Assembly (NCBI GenBank): GCA_958448165.1
Contig: CAUDCW010000012.1
Coordinates: 13,862-77,861 of the forward strand
Origin: an uncultured Oscillospiraceae bacterium
GTDB lineage: Bacteria; Bacillota; Clostridia; Oscillospirales; Acutalibacteraceae
Reading direction: 5' to 3'
Length of the DNA stretch: 64,000 nucleotides
Shown here piece by piece: positions 23,746-32,477 of this stretch. Positions within the stretch are counted from its first letter, which is position 1. Each line of letters starts with the position of its first letter. The notes below the pieces were generated by a model, which searched no databases, was not told the DNA's origin, and worked only from the letters and a program-made list of their open reading frames with translations. The position numbers were made by a program, and so were the translations under genes.

Positions 23746-25803
23746 ATGAAAATCTGGAATGTCTCACAACTTAACAGAGATGCGGCGAGGAGCATAGCCG
23801 CAAATTCCGGTGTGCCGCAGATTGCCGCCTGCGTTATGGCGGCAAGAGGAATAAACGACGAGCAGGCGGCGTCAGCCGTTCTGCCCGATGTCGGCGAGCT
23901 TTTTGACCCGTTTTTGATGAAAGATATGGAAAGAGCAGTAGAGCGTATAACCGCTGCAATAGAAAACGGCGAGAGAATTTGTATCTACGGCGACTATGAC
24001 GCCGACGGTGTGTGTGCCAGCACACTGCTTTTTTCAAATCTTTCAGATATAGGAGCCGACGCATTTTATTATATTCCGTCACGCTTAAACGAGGGCTACG
24101 GAATGAACCGTGAGGCGGTTGATAAAATCGCCGAGCAGGGTGCAACTCTTATAGTAACGGTTGACAACGGTATTTCTGCCATTGATGAAATTGAATACGC
24201 AAAGAGCCTTGGCATAGACACGGTTGTAACAGACCACCACAAGCCGGGGCAGGAGCTTCCCAATGCTTATGCGGTGATTAATCCCCACAGGAAAGACTGC
24301 GATTATCCTTTCAAGGACCTGTGCGGAGTCGGCGTTGCGTTCAAGCTTGCCGCCGCAATGGTCAGCGACACGATATCTCAGGACGATTTACTTTATGAAT
24401 ACGCCGATTTTATCACAATCGGCACAATAGGCGATATTGTTCCGCTTGTCGGCGAAAACAGGATCTTTGTCAAAAAGGGTCTTGATGTTATCCGTGATAT
24501 GCCGCGGCCCGGCGTCAGTGCACTTTTAAGAGCCTGCGGCATCGAGGCGGAGAAGATAACCTCGGGCAGAATTTCGTTTGCGCTTGTGCCGAGGATAAAC
24601 GCCTGCGGCAGGCTCAAGCTTTCGCAGACGGCGGTTGAGCTGCTCCTGAGCGATGATGAGGACACGGCGTATGAGTCGGCATTGGAGCTTGATGAGGACA
24701 ATTCAAGCCGACGTAAAATAGAGCAGAAAATCCTTGACGACGCCGTTGAAATTATAGAGAATAACCCCGACATAAAATACCGGAGTATTATAGTTGTGGC
24801 AAAAGAGGGCTGGAACCCCGGTGTTATCGGTATTGTCGCCTCGCGCCTGCGTGAGATATACGGCAGGCCGGCAATCGTTATCGGCGTTTGCGACGGTGTT
24901 GCAAAGGGCAGCGGCAGAAGCATTGCAGGTTTTTCGCTTGTTGAAGCTGTGTTTGCCTGTCAGGAGATTTTGCAGCACTGCGGCGGTCACCCGATGGCTG
25001 TCGGCGTAACACTTAACGAGAAAGATATTCCACGTTTTTCGCAGATGCTCAATTCATACGCAGACTCAATCGGTCAGATGCCGTATCCGACGCTGAATAT
25101 TGATTTAAAGCTCAATCCGTCGGGCATTTCGTGTGAGCTTGTGCATGAGCTTGAATATCTTCAGCCTTACGGCGCAGGCAATCCACAGCCGCTTTTCGGT
25201 CTTTATAATATGAAGCTTACGGGAATCACTCCTATCGGCGGCGGCAAGCACCTGAGGCTGAGTGTCTGCAGAGGTGAGCAATACCTGAATGTAATGTATT
25301 TTTCGCACACAAAGGACGATTTTATTTTCAGCGTCGGCGACAGCGTTGACCTTGCTGTAACGCTTGACATAAACCAGTATAACGGCGCTGAGAATGTGTC
25401 TGTTGTTGTGCGTGATATAAAGCTGTCGGAGGAAAATCCTCTTGAATGCTTGCAAAGTGTAAGAATATATGAGAAAATGTGTATCAACGACAGTATAAGT
25501 GCCGACGATTTGAGCAAAATTATGCCAACCAGAGCCGATTTTGCACTTATCTACCGCAAAATCAAGTCTGCGCCTGAGCTTAAAACAAGTCTTGCAAAGC
25601 TTTGGTGTGAAATGGGCTGCGGCAAAATTTCCTGCGGAAAAATCAAAGTTATTCTCACGGCGATGACGCAGCTTAAGCTTATCAGCTGCGAGGAAAACGG
25701 CGATGTTATCAGCCTGAAAGCACTTGAATACAGCGGTAAGGCGGATTTGTCAAAAGCGCCTGTTATGATAAAAATGCAGGAGGGAGCAAACAACCGATTT
25801 TGA
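23746..25803 (+). CDS. recJ: Single-stranded-DNA-specific exonuclease RecJ
   Basis: A 685-residue 5'-3' exonuclease of the DHH family used in recombination and mismatch repair. The catalytic motifs are YGDYDADGVCASTLL, TVDNGISA and VTDHHKPG. GRISFALVPRINACGRL lies downstream and the DHHA1 domain has CGGHPMAVGVTL. The C-terminal OB-like region and a helical tail follow. The ATG at 23746 is preferred over that at 23740 because GGAGA at 23734-23738 then has normal spacing. Confidence 0.94.
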   Translation: MKIWNVSQLNRDAARSIAANSGVPQIAACVMAARGINDEQAASAVLPDVGELFDPFLMKDMERAVERITAAIENGERICIYGDYDADGVCASTLLFSNLSDIGADAFYYIPSRLNEGYGMNREAVDKIAEQGATLIVTVDNGISAIDEIEYAKSLGIDTVVTDHHKPGQELPNAYAVINPHRKDCDYPFKDLCGVGVAFKLAAAMVSDTISQDDLLYEYADFITIGTIGDIVPLVGENRIFVKKGLDVIRDMPRPGVSALLRACGIEAEKITSGRISFALVPRINACGRLKLSQTAVELLLSDDEDTAYESALELDEDNSSRRKIEQKILDDAVEIIENNPDIKYRSIIVVAKEGWNPGVIGIVASRLREIYGRPAIVIGVCDGVAKGSGRSIAGFSLVEAVFACQEILQHCGGHPMAVGVTLNEKDIPRFSQMLNSYADSIGQMPYPTLNIDLKLNPSGISCELVHELEYLQPYGAGNPQPLFGLYNMKLTGITPIGGGKHLRLSVCRGEQYLNVMYFSHTKDDFIFSVGDSVDLAVTLDINQYNGAENVSVVVRDIKLSEENPLECLQSVRIYEKMCINDSISADDLSKIMPTRADFALIYRKIKSAPELKTSLAKLWCEMGCGKISCGKIKVILTAMTQLKLISCEENGDVISLKALEYSGKADLSKAPVMIKMQEGANNRF

Positions 25804-25836
25804 TATTCTGTTATGTTAAAAAGGGGAGGAATAAAA

Positions 25837-28017
25837 ATGCCTGTTGGGACAATACATTATCAGGACTATGAGCAGCTTGTCGAAATGCTCAAAAAAAGCG
25901 AAAACAGCTTTGATATGGAGCTTATTGACAAGGCATATAACCTTGCGCTGAAGGCACACGGCGACCAGCGCAGAGTGTCGGGTGTGCCGTATATCCTTCA
26001 TCCGACCTCGGTTGCGTGTATTCTTGTTGATCTCGGTATGGATACCGAGTCAATCTGTGCGGCGCTTCTGCACGATGTTGTTGAAGATACCGAGGTAACA
26101 TACGATGAGGTTAAAAAAGAATTCGGCAAGGAGATTGCCGACCTTGTTGACGGTGTTACAAAGCTTGCCAAAATACCGTATTCGAGCCGTGAGGACCAGC
26201 AGGCTGAAAACGTGAGAAAAATGCTCATTGCTATGTCAAACGACATCAGGGTTATCATCATCAAGCTTGCCGACAGACTGCACAATATGCGTACAATAGA
26301 ATGTATGCGTGAGCAGAAACGCCGTGACAAGGCGCTTGAAAATATGGAAATCTTTGCGCCGATAGCTCACCGTCTTGGCATCAAAGCCATCAAGGAGGAG
26401 CTTGAGGATCTGAGTATTCTGTACCTTGACCCTGTCGGCTACCACGAGATTGAGCACGCACTGGCACTGACAAAGGACGGGCGTGATAAATTTATCGACA
26501 GCATAAAGAAAAAAATAATTGAAAAAACAAAAAATATCATTCCGGATATATATGTTGAGGGCAGAGTAAAGAGCATAAACGGAATTTACAGAAAAACATA
26601 TATGCGCGGCAAGACGATAGAGCAGATTTTTGACATCTTTGCCGTTCGTGTTATCGTCAACACCGTCAACGACTGCTATAACGTACTCGGTGTTGTGCAC
26701 GAAATATTCAAGCCTATTCCGAACCGCTTCAAGGACTACATATCAACCCCGAAGCCGAATATGTACCGTTCACTTCACACAACGGTTATCGGCGAGGAGG
26801 GCATACCGTTTGAGGTGCAGATAAGAACATGGGAGATGCACCAGACGGCGGAATACGGTATTGCGGCGCACTGGAAATATAAGCTTGGCATTTCCAAGAA
26901 GGGCAGTCTTGAGGATAAGATAACCTGGATAAGAAAGATGCTTGAAAACCAGACCGACGACGACAACACCGACATTTTAAGAAATATCAAAACAGACCTT
27001 GACCAGGAGGACGTTTTTGTATTCACCCCAAAGGGTGATATCATAGATTTGCCGTACGGCTCAACGGTTATCGACGTGGCTTATGCCATACATTCCGCAG
27101 TCGGAAACCGTATGACGGGTGCAAAGGTTGACGGCAAAATGGTGCCGATTGATTATAAGGTCAAAACGGGTGAAATTGTTGAAATCCTCACCAAAAAAGA
27201 GGGCGGCTGTCCGAACCGTGAGTGGCTTAAAATTGTAAAAACAAGTGAAGCCCGCAGCAAGATAAGACAGTGGTTTAAAAAAGAAAAGCGCGAGGAAAAC
27301 ATAGAAACAGGCAAGCAGGAGGTTGAAAGGGAATTCAAGCACGCCAAAATCGTGCTGAATGAAACCGAGATGGCAGAGCTTGTCAACAGTGTGCTGAAAA
27401 AACAGAGCTATCAATCTCTTGACGATTTGTACGCCGCAATAGGCTACGGCGGAGTATCGCTGTGGAAGCTTATGCCGAGGATAAGAGAGGAATACCTGAA
27501 AAAGTATGTGACCTCACAGCCGGAGTCAAAGCCGTTTGTACCGGAAAAGCCGAAAAAAACAAAGGTAAGCAGCGGTATAATTGTAGAAGGCTATGACGAT
27601 GTTCTTATCAAGCTTGCAATGTGCTGCAAGCCCTTGCCGGGTGACGACATAATAGGCTTTATCACAAGGGGCAACGGTGTTTCAATACACAAGAGAAGCT
27701 GTACGAATATTCCGAAGGATATCGAAAACTGCGAACAGCCTGAACGCTATATCAACGCTGTCTGGGCGCAGGATGTAAACGAAAGCTTCCAGACCACGCT
27801 AGAAATACTTTCAAGCGACAGAACCGGACTTCTTGCCGACATCACAAATCAGCTTTCGTCAATGCACATCTTTATAAATAATATGGATTCAAAGGAAGCC
27901 AAGGACGACCTTGCGATAATGCATTTCTCAATCACCGTTAACGGAATGGACCATCTGAGAAGTGTAATTTCAAGGCTTTCAAACGTCAAGGGCGTTATTT
28001 CAATTTCAAGACAGTAA
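25837..28017 (+). CDS. rel: Bifunctional (p)ppGpp synthetase/hydrolase (Rel/RSH)
   Basis: A 726-residue long RSH protein controlling the stringent response. The hydrolase HD domain is intact (HDVVEDTEVTYDEV), and so is the synthetase domain (YISTPKPNMYRSLHTTV). A TGS domain (VFTPKGDIIDLPYGSTVID), a zinc-finger region (IKLAMCCKPLPGDDI) and a C-terminal ACT domain follow. Both catalytic domains look functional, so it probably both makes and degrades (p)ppGpp. The ATG at 25837 follows GGGGAGGA by six bases. A palindromic repeat begins 10 bases after its stop. Confidence 0.94.
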   Translation: MPVGTIHYQDYEQLVEMLKKSENSFDMELIDKAYNLALKAHGDQRRVSGVPYILHPTSVACILVDLGMDTESICAALLHDVVEDTEVTYDEVKKEFGKEIADLVDGVTKLAKIPYSSREDQQAENVRKMLIAMSNDIRVIIIKLADRLHNMRTIECMREQKRRDKALENMEIFAPIAHRLGIKAIKEELEDLSILYLDPVGYHEIEHALALTKDGRDKFIDSIKKKIIEKTKNIIPDIYVEGRVKSINGIYRKTYMRGKTIEQIFDIFAVRVIVNTVNDCYNVLGVVHEIFKPIPNRFKDYISTPKPNMYRSLHTTVIGEEGIPFEVQIRTWEMHQTAEYGIAAHWKYKLGISKKGSLEDKITWIRKMLENQTDDDNTDILRNIKTDLDQEDVFVFTPKGDIIDLPYGSTVIDVAYAIHSAVGNRMTGAKVDGKMVPIDYKVKTGEIVEILTKKEGGCPNREWLKIVKTSEARSKIRQWFKKEKREENIETGKQEVEREFKHAKIVLNETEMAELVNSVLKKQSYQSLDDLYAAIGYGGVSLWKLMPRIREEYLKKYVTSQPESKPFVPEKPKKTKVSSGIIVEGYDDVLIKLAMCCKPLPGDDIIGFITRGNGVSIHKRSCTNIPKDIENCEQPERYINAVWAQDVNESFQTTLEILSSDRTGLLADITNQLSSMHIFINNMDSKEAKDDLAIMHFSITVNGMDHLRSVISRLSNVKGVISISRQ

Positions 28018-28027
28018 AAGAAGTTAA

Positions 28028-28201
28028 GAAAACACTGAATAAATCACGCTTAAAAGCTGTTTGAATATCTTCCCTCCCCATATTTTCCGTCAGCCTGACC
28101 CAAAAATCCTCGTAATGCGACAGCATTACTGCGGTTTATTTGTCAATCCTGACGAAAAATCTGACGGCGCAATATGCACAAACGGTTTAATCAGTGTTTC
28201 C
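28028..28201 (+). repeat. Dispersed palindromic element, copy 2 (MITE-like)
   Basis: 174 bp in the same orientation as copy 1, beginning GAAAACACTGAATAAATC and ending GGTTTAATCAGTGTTTCC. The central core TCCTCGTAATGCGACAGC is nearly identical between copies. Flanks read TTA-AG...CCT-TAA, consistent with a TA target duplication. It fills the spacer after rel. Confidence 0.85.
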
Positions 28202-28203
28202 TT

Positions 28204-28262
28204 AAAAAAGAAGAGAGAAAAGAAAAGATTTGCAGCTGCGCTGCTCTTGATTTAAAATTCTT
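28204..28262. repeat. Purine block with GC hairpin
   Basis: AAAAAAGAAGAGAGAAAAG, then GCAGC-TGC-GCTGC, then a T/C-rich stretch (AAATTCTTTTC). The layout mirrors the left half of the island at 12037-12180, where GAGAGAAAAGAATT precedes GCCGCAAGCGGCTCTTTGAATT. No gene is seen. Confidence 0.5.
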
Positions 28263-28289
28263 TTCGATTACATTGCGAGGAGCGATAAT

Positions 28290-28745
28290 ATGAAAGCTGT
28301 TATTCAGCGTGTTAAAAATGCGAGCGTTATTGCAGACGGCGTTCCCACCGGCGAAATCGGACAGGGCTTTGCGGTGCTTCTGGGCGTTGAACAGAACGAC
28401 AGTGAAAGCGACGCCGAGGTGCTTGCAGACAAAATATGGGGTCTGCGTGTTTTTACCGACGAGAACGACAAAATGAATCTTTCGCTTCAGGCTATAGGCG
28501 GTCAGGTGCTTGTCGTGTCGAATTTTACTCTCTGCGCAGATTGCTCCCACGGCAGGCGGCCGAGCTTTTTCGGCGCAGCGCCGCCCGATGAAGCAAACAG
28601 GCTTTATGAATATTTTATGCGCTGTCTTAAAAATGCAGGGGTCAGCAAGCTTGCGTGCGGTGTTTTCGGCGCCGATATGCAGCTTGACATAACAAATGAC
28701 GGCCCGGTTACAATAATACTTGATTCAAGGGAGCTGAAAAAATAA
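28290..28745 (+). CDS. dtd: D-aminoacyl-tRNA deacylase
   Basis: A 151-residue DTD. It removes D-amino acids, and also glycine, wrongly attached to tRNA. Start MKAVIQRVKNASV, the active-site segment VSNFTLCAD (usually SQFTL, so Gln is Asn here), GRRPSFFGAA, and the second signature NDGPVTIILDS, which contains the Gly-cisPro region, are all present. GCGAGGAGC lies before the ATG. The stop overlaps the next ATG by one base (TAATG), giving translational coupling. Confidence 0.94.
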   Translation: MKAVIQRVKNASVIADGVPTGEIGQGFAVLLGVEQNDSESDAEVLADKIWGLRVFTDENDKMNLSLQAIGGQVLVVSNFTLCADCSHGRRPSFFGAAPPDEANRLYEYFMRCLKNAGVSKLACGVFGADMQLDITNDGPVTIILDSRELKK

Positions 28746-29386
28746 TGCTTACTGTTTTAAGCTTTGCGGTCGGTGCGCTGGCAACCAACTGCTATATTAT
28801 TACCGATAAAGCAAGCGGCAGCTGTGCCGTTGTTGACCCCGGCGACAAATCAGCCGCACTGTGCGCCACAATTGACGCAATCGAGCAGGGAAGGCTGAAA
28901 TATATACTTCTTACTCACGGGCATTATGACCATATCGGCTATGTGAAAGAGCTGGCTGAAAAAACGGGAGCAGCAGTTGTAATCGGGGAAAAAGACAGGG
29001 GTTTTTTAGGCAACACCGACCTGAATCTTTCCTCGGTTATGGGCGATGAGATTTCCTTTGATATTCCGGCCGAAGCCGTGTCGCAGGACGACATTATTAC
29101 TCTCGGCGAAACGGAAATAAAGGTGCTCGGACTGCCGGGGCATACCGGCGGCGGTGTCGGCTATCTTGCAGACGGCTGTCTGTTTTGCGGCGACACACTG
29201 TTCAGAGGCTCAATGGGACGTACCGACTTCCCGACGGGCAATGAAAAACAGCTGCTCTGCTCGCTCAAAAAGCTGTCAGCTCTGCCCGACGACACAAGAG
29301 CATACTGCGGTCATGGTGAGAATACCGTAATAGGCGAGGAAAAACGCCGTAACCCGTATATGCAATACGCCGTTGAAAATTGTTGA
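28745..29386 (+). CDS. MBL-fold metallo-hydrolase (glyoxalase II-like)
   Basis: A 213-residue metallo-beta-lactamase-fold enzyme. The metal motif THGHYDHIGY (HxHxDH) is intact, followed by LPGHTGGGVGY, CGDTLFRGSMGRTDFP and CGHGENTVIGEEKRRNPY. This is the YcbL/GloB-like group, which may hydrolyse S-lactoylglutathione-like thioesters or other small molecules; the substrate is not known for Clostridial members. It is regularly linked to dtd and rel in Firmicutes. Confidence 0.85.
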   Translation: MLTVLSFAVGALATNCYIITDKASGSCAVVDPGDKSAALCATIDAIEQGRLKYILLTHGHYDHIGYVKELAEKTGAAVVIGEKDRGFLGNTDLNLSSVMGDEISFDIPAEAVSQDDIITLGETEIKVLGLPGHTGGGVGYLADGCLFCGDTLFRGSMGRTDFPTGNEKQLLCSLKKLSALPDDTRAYCGHGENTVIGEEKRRNPYMQYAVENC

Positions 29387-29416
29387 CGGACATTATAAAT
29401 CTGCAAGGAAAATAAA

Positions 29417-30895
29417 ATGAAGGTATTTGTTGATAACCATAAGTTCCATTATGAAACCGAAAATCTGACAAGAGTATTTTTTCCGAATGAGAAATTAGAG
29501 GTGCTGAAGCAGACGTGCGATATCAGCGGCTCGGACGAACCCTTTGTTGATACAAGGCGTGAGATTTCGGACGGCGCAATTGCGCTTTCCTGCCGTTTGT
29601 CAATCGGTGCATATCACAGCGGCAAAAAGAAGATATTGCCGCCCGACACACCCGATGATGAGCAGGAACGTATGCTTGCAATAGAGCTTTATAATCTGTT
29701 GAGCGAATACACCGGCATCACTCCGCCGTGGGGAATACTGACGGGTGTTCGCCCGATTAAGCTTTTCAGACGGCTGAGAGAAAGCGGAGGCGAGCAGTAC
29801 GCAAAATCTTACTTTAAGGATAAGCTGCTTGTATCTCAGCCGAAAATTGATTTGTCGGTGATAACCGAGCGAAACGAGAGAAAAATTCTTGAAACCTCGT
29901 CGCCGAATTCGTTCAGCCTTTATGTTTCAATTCCGTTTTGCCCGTCACGGTGCAGCTATTGCTCGTTTGTATCGCAGTCGGTTGAAAAAAGCTTTAGGCT
30001 TATTGAGCCGTATGTTGAGCTTTTGTGCGATGAAATTGCCGAAACCGGCAGAATAGCCGCCGAACTTTCACTAAGGCTTGAAAGCGTCTATATCGGCGGC
30101 GGAACGCCGACAACGCTGAACGCCGGTCAGCTTGAAGCGGTGATGAGCGCAATAAACAACAGCTTTGATATGAGCACCTGCCGTGAATTCACGGTTGAAG
30201 CAGGCAGACCCGACACGGTAACGGACGATAAGCTTTCTGCGATAAAACGATGCGGTGGCGACAGAATAAGCATTAATCCGCAGACCTTAAACGATAATAT
30301 ATTAGAGAAAATCGGCAGAAGGCACACTGCAGGCGATTTTTTAAGAGCATATGATATGGCGGTGAAAGCGGGCTTTGACCATATCAACACCGACCTTATC
30401 GCAGGCTTGCCGGGCGAGAGTTTTGAGAGCTTTAAGGCAACGCTTGACACGATAGCTGACCTTGAACCCAAAAGCGTCACCGTGCATACGCTGTCGATGA
30501 AGCGTTCCTCACAGCTTACGCTTGAGGGTATGGAAACTTTGCGGCGCGATATAAAGGCGGCGGAAAATATGCACCTTTACTGCAGTGAGCTTCTGCCTAA
30601 ATGCGGCTATGAGCCGTACTACCTTTACCGTCAGAGCAGAATGGTCGGCAATCTTGAAAATGTCGGCTGGTCAAAAAAGGGCAGCGAGGGTCTTTACAAC
30701 GTGTTTATAATGGACGAAACCCACACGGTGCTCGGCTGCGGCGCAGGCGCAACAACAAAGCTGAAACAGCCGGACGGTTCATATATTGAACGCATATTTA
30801 ACTATAAATACTCGTATGAATATTTAAACGGCTTTGACGAAATAATCAGGAGGAAAGGCAGGTTTAAATCATTTTATGAAGAATACGGATTATAG
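29417..30895 (+). CDS. hemZ: Coproporphyrinogen dehydrogenase HemZ-like radical SAM protein
   Basis: A 492-residue radical SAM protein. The [4Fe-4S] motif CPSRCSYCSF is at about residues 174-183, inside IPFCPSRCSYC. YIGGGTPTTLNAGQL and a HemN-like C-terminal region (RQSRMVGNLENVGW) follow. The N-terminal ~160 residues are the HemZ-specific extension. HemZ is named for oxygen-independent coproporphyrinogen oxidation, but radical SAM HemN relatives have varied functions, and no other haem synthesis genes are seen here. Its final 20 bases overlap the next gene. Confidence 0.85.
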   Translation: MKVFVDNHKFHYETENLTRVFFPNEKLEVLKQTCDISGSDEPFVDTRREISDGAIALSCRLSIGAYHSGKKKILPPDTPDDEQERMLAIELYNLLSEYTGITPPWGILTGVRPIKLFRRLRESGGEQYAKSYFKDKLLVSQPKIDLSVITERNERKILETSSPNSFSLYVSIPFCPSRCSYCSFVSQSVEKSFRLIEPYVELLCDEIAETGRIAAELSLRLESVYIGGGTPTTLNAGQLEAVMSAINNSFDMSTCREFTVEAGRPDTVTDDKLSAIKRCGGDRISINPQTLNDNILEKIGRRHTAGDFLRAYDMAVKAGFDHINTDLIAGLPGESFESFKATLDTIADLEPKSVTVHTLSMKRSSQLTLEGMETLRRDIKAAENMHLYCSELLPKCGYEPYYLYRQSRMVGNLENVGWSKKGSEGLYNVFIMDETHTVLGCGAGATTKLKQPDGSYIERIFNYKYSYEYLNGFDEIIRRKGRFKSFYEEYGL

Positions 30896-31832
30896 CAGTG
30901 CAAAGCTTTATTCTGTTGAAGAAATAAACGCACAGGCAATCAGCAACCCGCAGGCGCTCACGGCAGACAGCGACTGCCATTTTCGCCTTGAAATTCATGC
31001 GGCTGTCGAAGAAATACTTGAACGCTCCGAAAACGGCGGCGTTATTATGCTGTCGGGTCCGTCGTCTGCCGGCAAGACAACAACGTCAATGATGCTTCGG
31101 CATCTGTTAAGCGACAAGGGCAGAACGGCTGTGAAAATTTCTCTCGACGATTTTTTCCTTGCGGCTGACGAAACACCTCTGGATAAAAACGGCAGGCGTG
31201 ATTTTGAAAGCATAAGAGCGCTCAATCTTGACGAAATCAAAAGCTGTCTGCTTAGTCTGTCGCAAACAGGCGAGTGCTTTATGCCGAAATACGACTTTAC
31301 AAAAAGACGTCCGTCAGGCGTCAGACAGCATATAAAAATTGAACGTGACGGCTTTGTTATCATCGAGGGATTACACGCCATCAATCCGGTGTTGACAAAC
31401 GAAATAACGGGAATGACCGTGACAAAAATCTTCCTTAATGTCGAAAGCTCGGTTGACGTTGACGGCGAGTTGCTTGACGGCCTTACGCTGAGAATGCTGC
31501 GGCGGCTTGTCAGGGATACGAGCTACCGTTCGACAGACGCACAGCAGTGCTTTGAGCAGTGGGACAGTGTTGTTGCCGGTGAAAGGGAGAATATCCTGCC
31601 GTTTATCGGCACAAGCGATATCATCATTGACTCCTTTCACAAAAGTGAGCCGGGCATTATCGGCTGCCGTGCAATTCCGGTGCTTTTGTCTGTGCCGAAA
31701 GAAAGCGAGCATTATGGCAAGGCGCAGCGTCTTGCGGCGCTGCTGCGTCGTGTTCAGTGTGTTGATTTGTCTTTCCTTGATCACAAATCTCTGCTTACAG
31801 AGTTTGTCGGCGGCGGAAGCTACAAATATTAA
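30876..31832 (+). CDS. Uridine kinase-like nucleoside kinase
   Basis: A 318-residue P-loop kinase of the phosphoribulokinase/uridine kinase family. Walker A (GPSSAGKT) is at 61-68, a DDFF motif (ISLDDFFLAADETP) and FVIIEGLHAINP follow. Many Clostridial homologues have a threonyl-tRNA synthetase-like TGS/second domain in front; here only ~50 residues precede the kinase, so this is the short form. Probable role: phosphorylation of uridine/cytidine or another nucleoside. The gene overlaps hemZ by 20 bases in another frame. Confidence 0.8.
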   Translation: MKNTDYSSAKLYSVEEINAQAISNPQALTADSDCHFRLEIHAAVEEILERSENGGVIMLSGPSSAGKTTTSMMLRHLLSDKGRTAVKISLDDFFLAADETPLDKNGRRDFESIRALNLDEIKSCLLSLSQTGECFMPKYDFTKRRPSGVRQHIKIERDGFVIIEGLHAINPVLTNEITGMTVTKIFLNVESSVDVDGELLDGLTLRMLRRLVRDTSYRSTDAQQCFEQWDSVVAGERENILPFIGTSDIIIDSFHKSEPGIIGCRAIPVLLSVPKESEHYGKAQRLAALLRRVQCVDLSFLDHKSLLTEFVGGGSYKY

Positions 31833-31843
31833 CAATATTTTTC

Positions 31844-31872
31844 TTGAAACGCAAATAAACCGATGATATAAT
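31844..31872 (+). promoter_or_regulatory. Sigma-A promoter for the zinc-ribbon gene
   Basis: TTGAAA at 31844-31849, 17-base spacer, TATAAT at 31867-31872. It is one of the best promoter matches in the window, 66 bases before the start codon. Confidence 0.75.
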
Positions 31873-31937
31873 GTACTAAACCTTATAAGTTGAAAACTTC
31901 TGAGATAAAATTAAAAATAATACAAGGAGATGTCAAT

Positions 31938-32405
31938 ATGAGTATATTTGATGATTTTTTCACCAATGCGAAATCAGCCGTCGATGCAGTCGGCAAAAAG
32001 GCTGAAAAGGTGATAGACACTTCAAAGCTTAAATATGCCGAGGCAGGGCTGCAAAGCGAGATTAACAAAAAATATCAGTCGCTCGGCAAGTTTGTTTATG
32101 ACAGCTATTTGTCGGGTGAAATGGACAAAGCAAAGCTTGAACAAAAAATTGACGAGCTCAAGGAGCTTAACGAGAGCATTGATTCGACAAGAGAGCTTAT
32201 TAACGCACAGAAGAACAAGGTGACCTGCAAAGCCTGCGGCAGTCTTGTCAGTGCCGATTTGCGCTTCTGCGGCAAGTGCGGCGCAAAGCTTTACAGCGAA
32301 GACCCTGCAACATCTGAATCAGGCGCCTCCGACAATGCCGATGACCCGGTAAGCCGTGACGCAGCAAGGGCTGTCAGAGAAGCGCAGGAGGAAGCAGCAC
32401 ATTAA
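31938..32405 (+). CDS. Zinc-ribbon domain protein of unknown function
   Basis: A 155-residue soluble protein. The N-terminal ~95 residues are predicted alpha-helical/coiled coil (FFTNAKSAVDAVGKKAEKV, then many Lys/Glu/Leu). A C-terminal zinc ribbon carries two CxxC knuckles (CKACGSL and CGKCGAKL), followed by an acidic Ser/Asp/Ala-rich tail. Similar small proteins are common and uncharacterised in Clostridia. The ATG at 31938 follows AAGGAG; the open frame upstream has no ribosome site. Its own promoter and a likely terminator make it monocistronic. Confidence 0.8.
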   Translation: MSIFDDFFTNAKSAVDAVGKKAEKVIDTSKLKYAEAGLQSEINKKYQSLGKFVYDSYLSGEMDKAKLEQKIDELKELNESIDSTRELINAQKNKVTCKACGSLVSADLRFCGKCGAKLYSEDPATSESGASDNADDPVSRDAARAVREAQEEAAH

Positions 32406-32427
32406 AATACAACAGACTATTACATTT

Positions 32428-32455
32428 ACAGGCGGTGTAAAAGCCGCCTGTGTTT
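32428..32455 (+). terminator. Probable intrinsic terminator
   Basis: ACAGGCGG (32428-32435) pairs with CCGCCTGT (32444-32451) around TGTAAAAG. The following GTTTGTG is only a modest T-run, so termination may be partial and allow read-through into the flippase gene. Confidence 0.5.
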
Positions 32456-32477
32456 GTGAATAAAGGAGAGGTGCGTT

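Noticed and set aside
28061..28255. 64-codon open frame after rel
   Set aside because: It lies wholly on palindromic copy 2 and the purine block, with no ribosome site.
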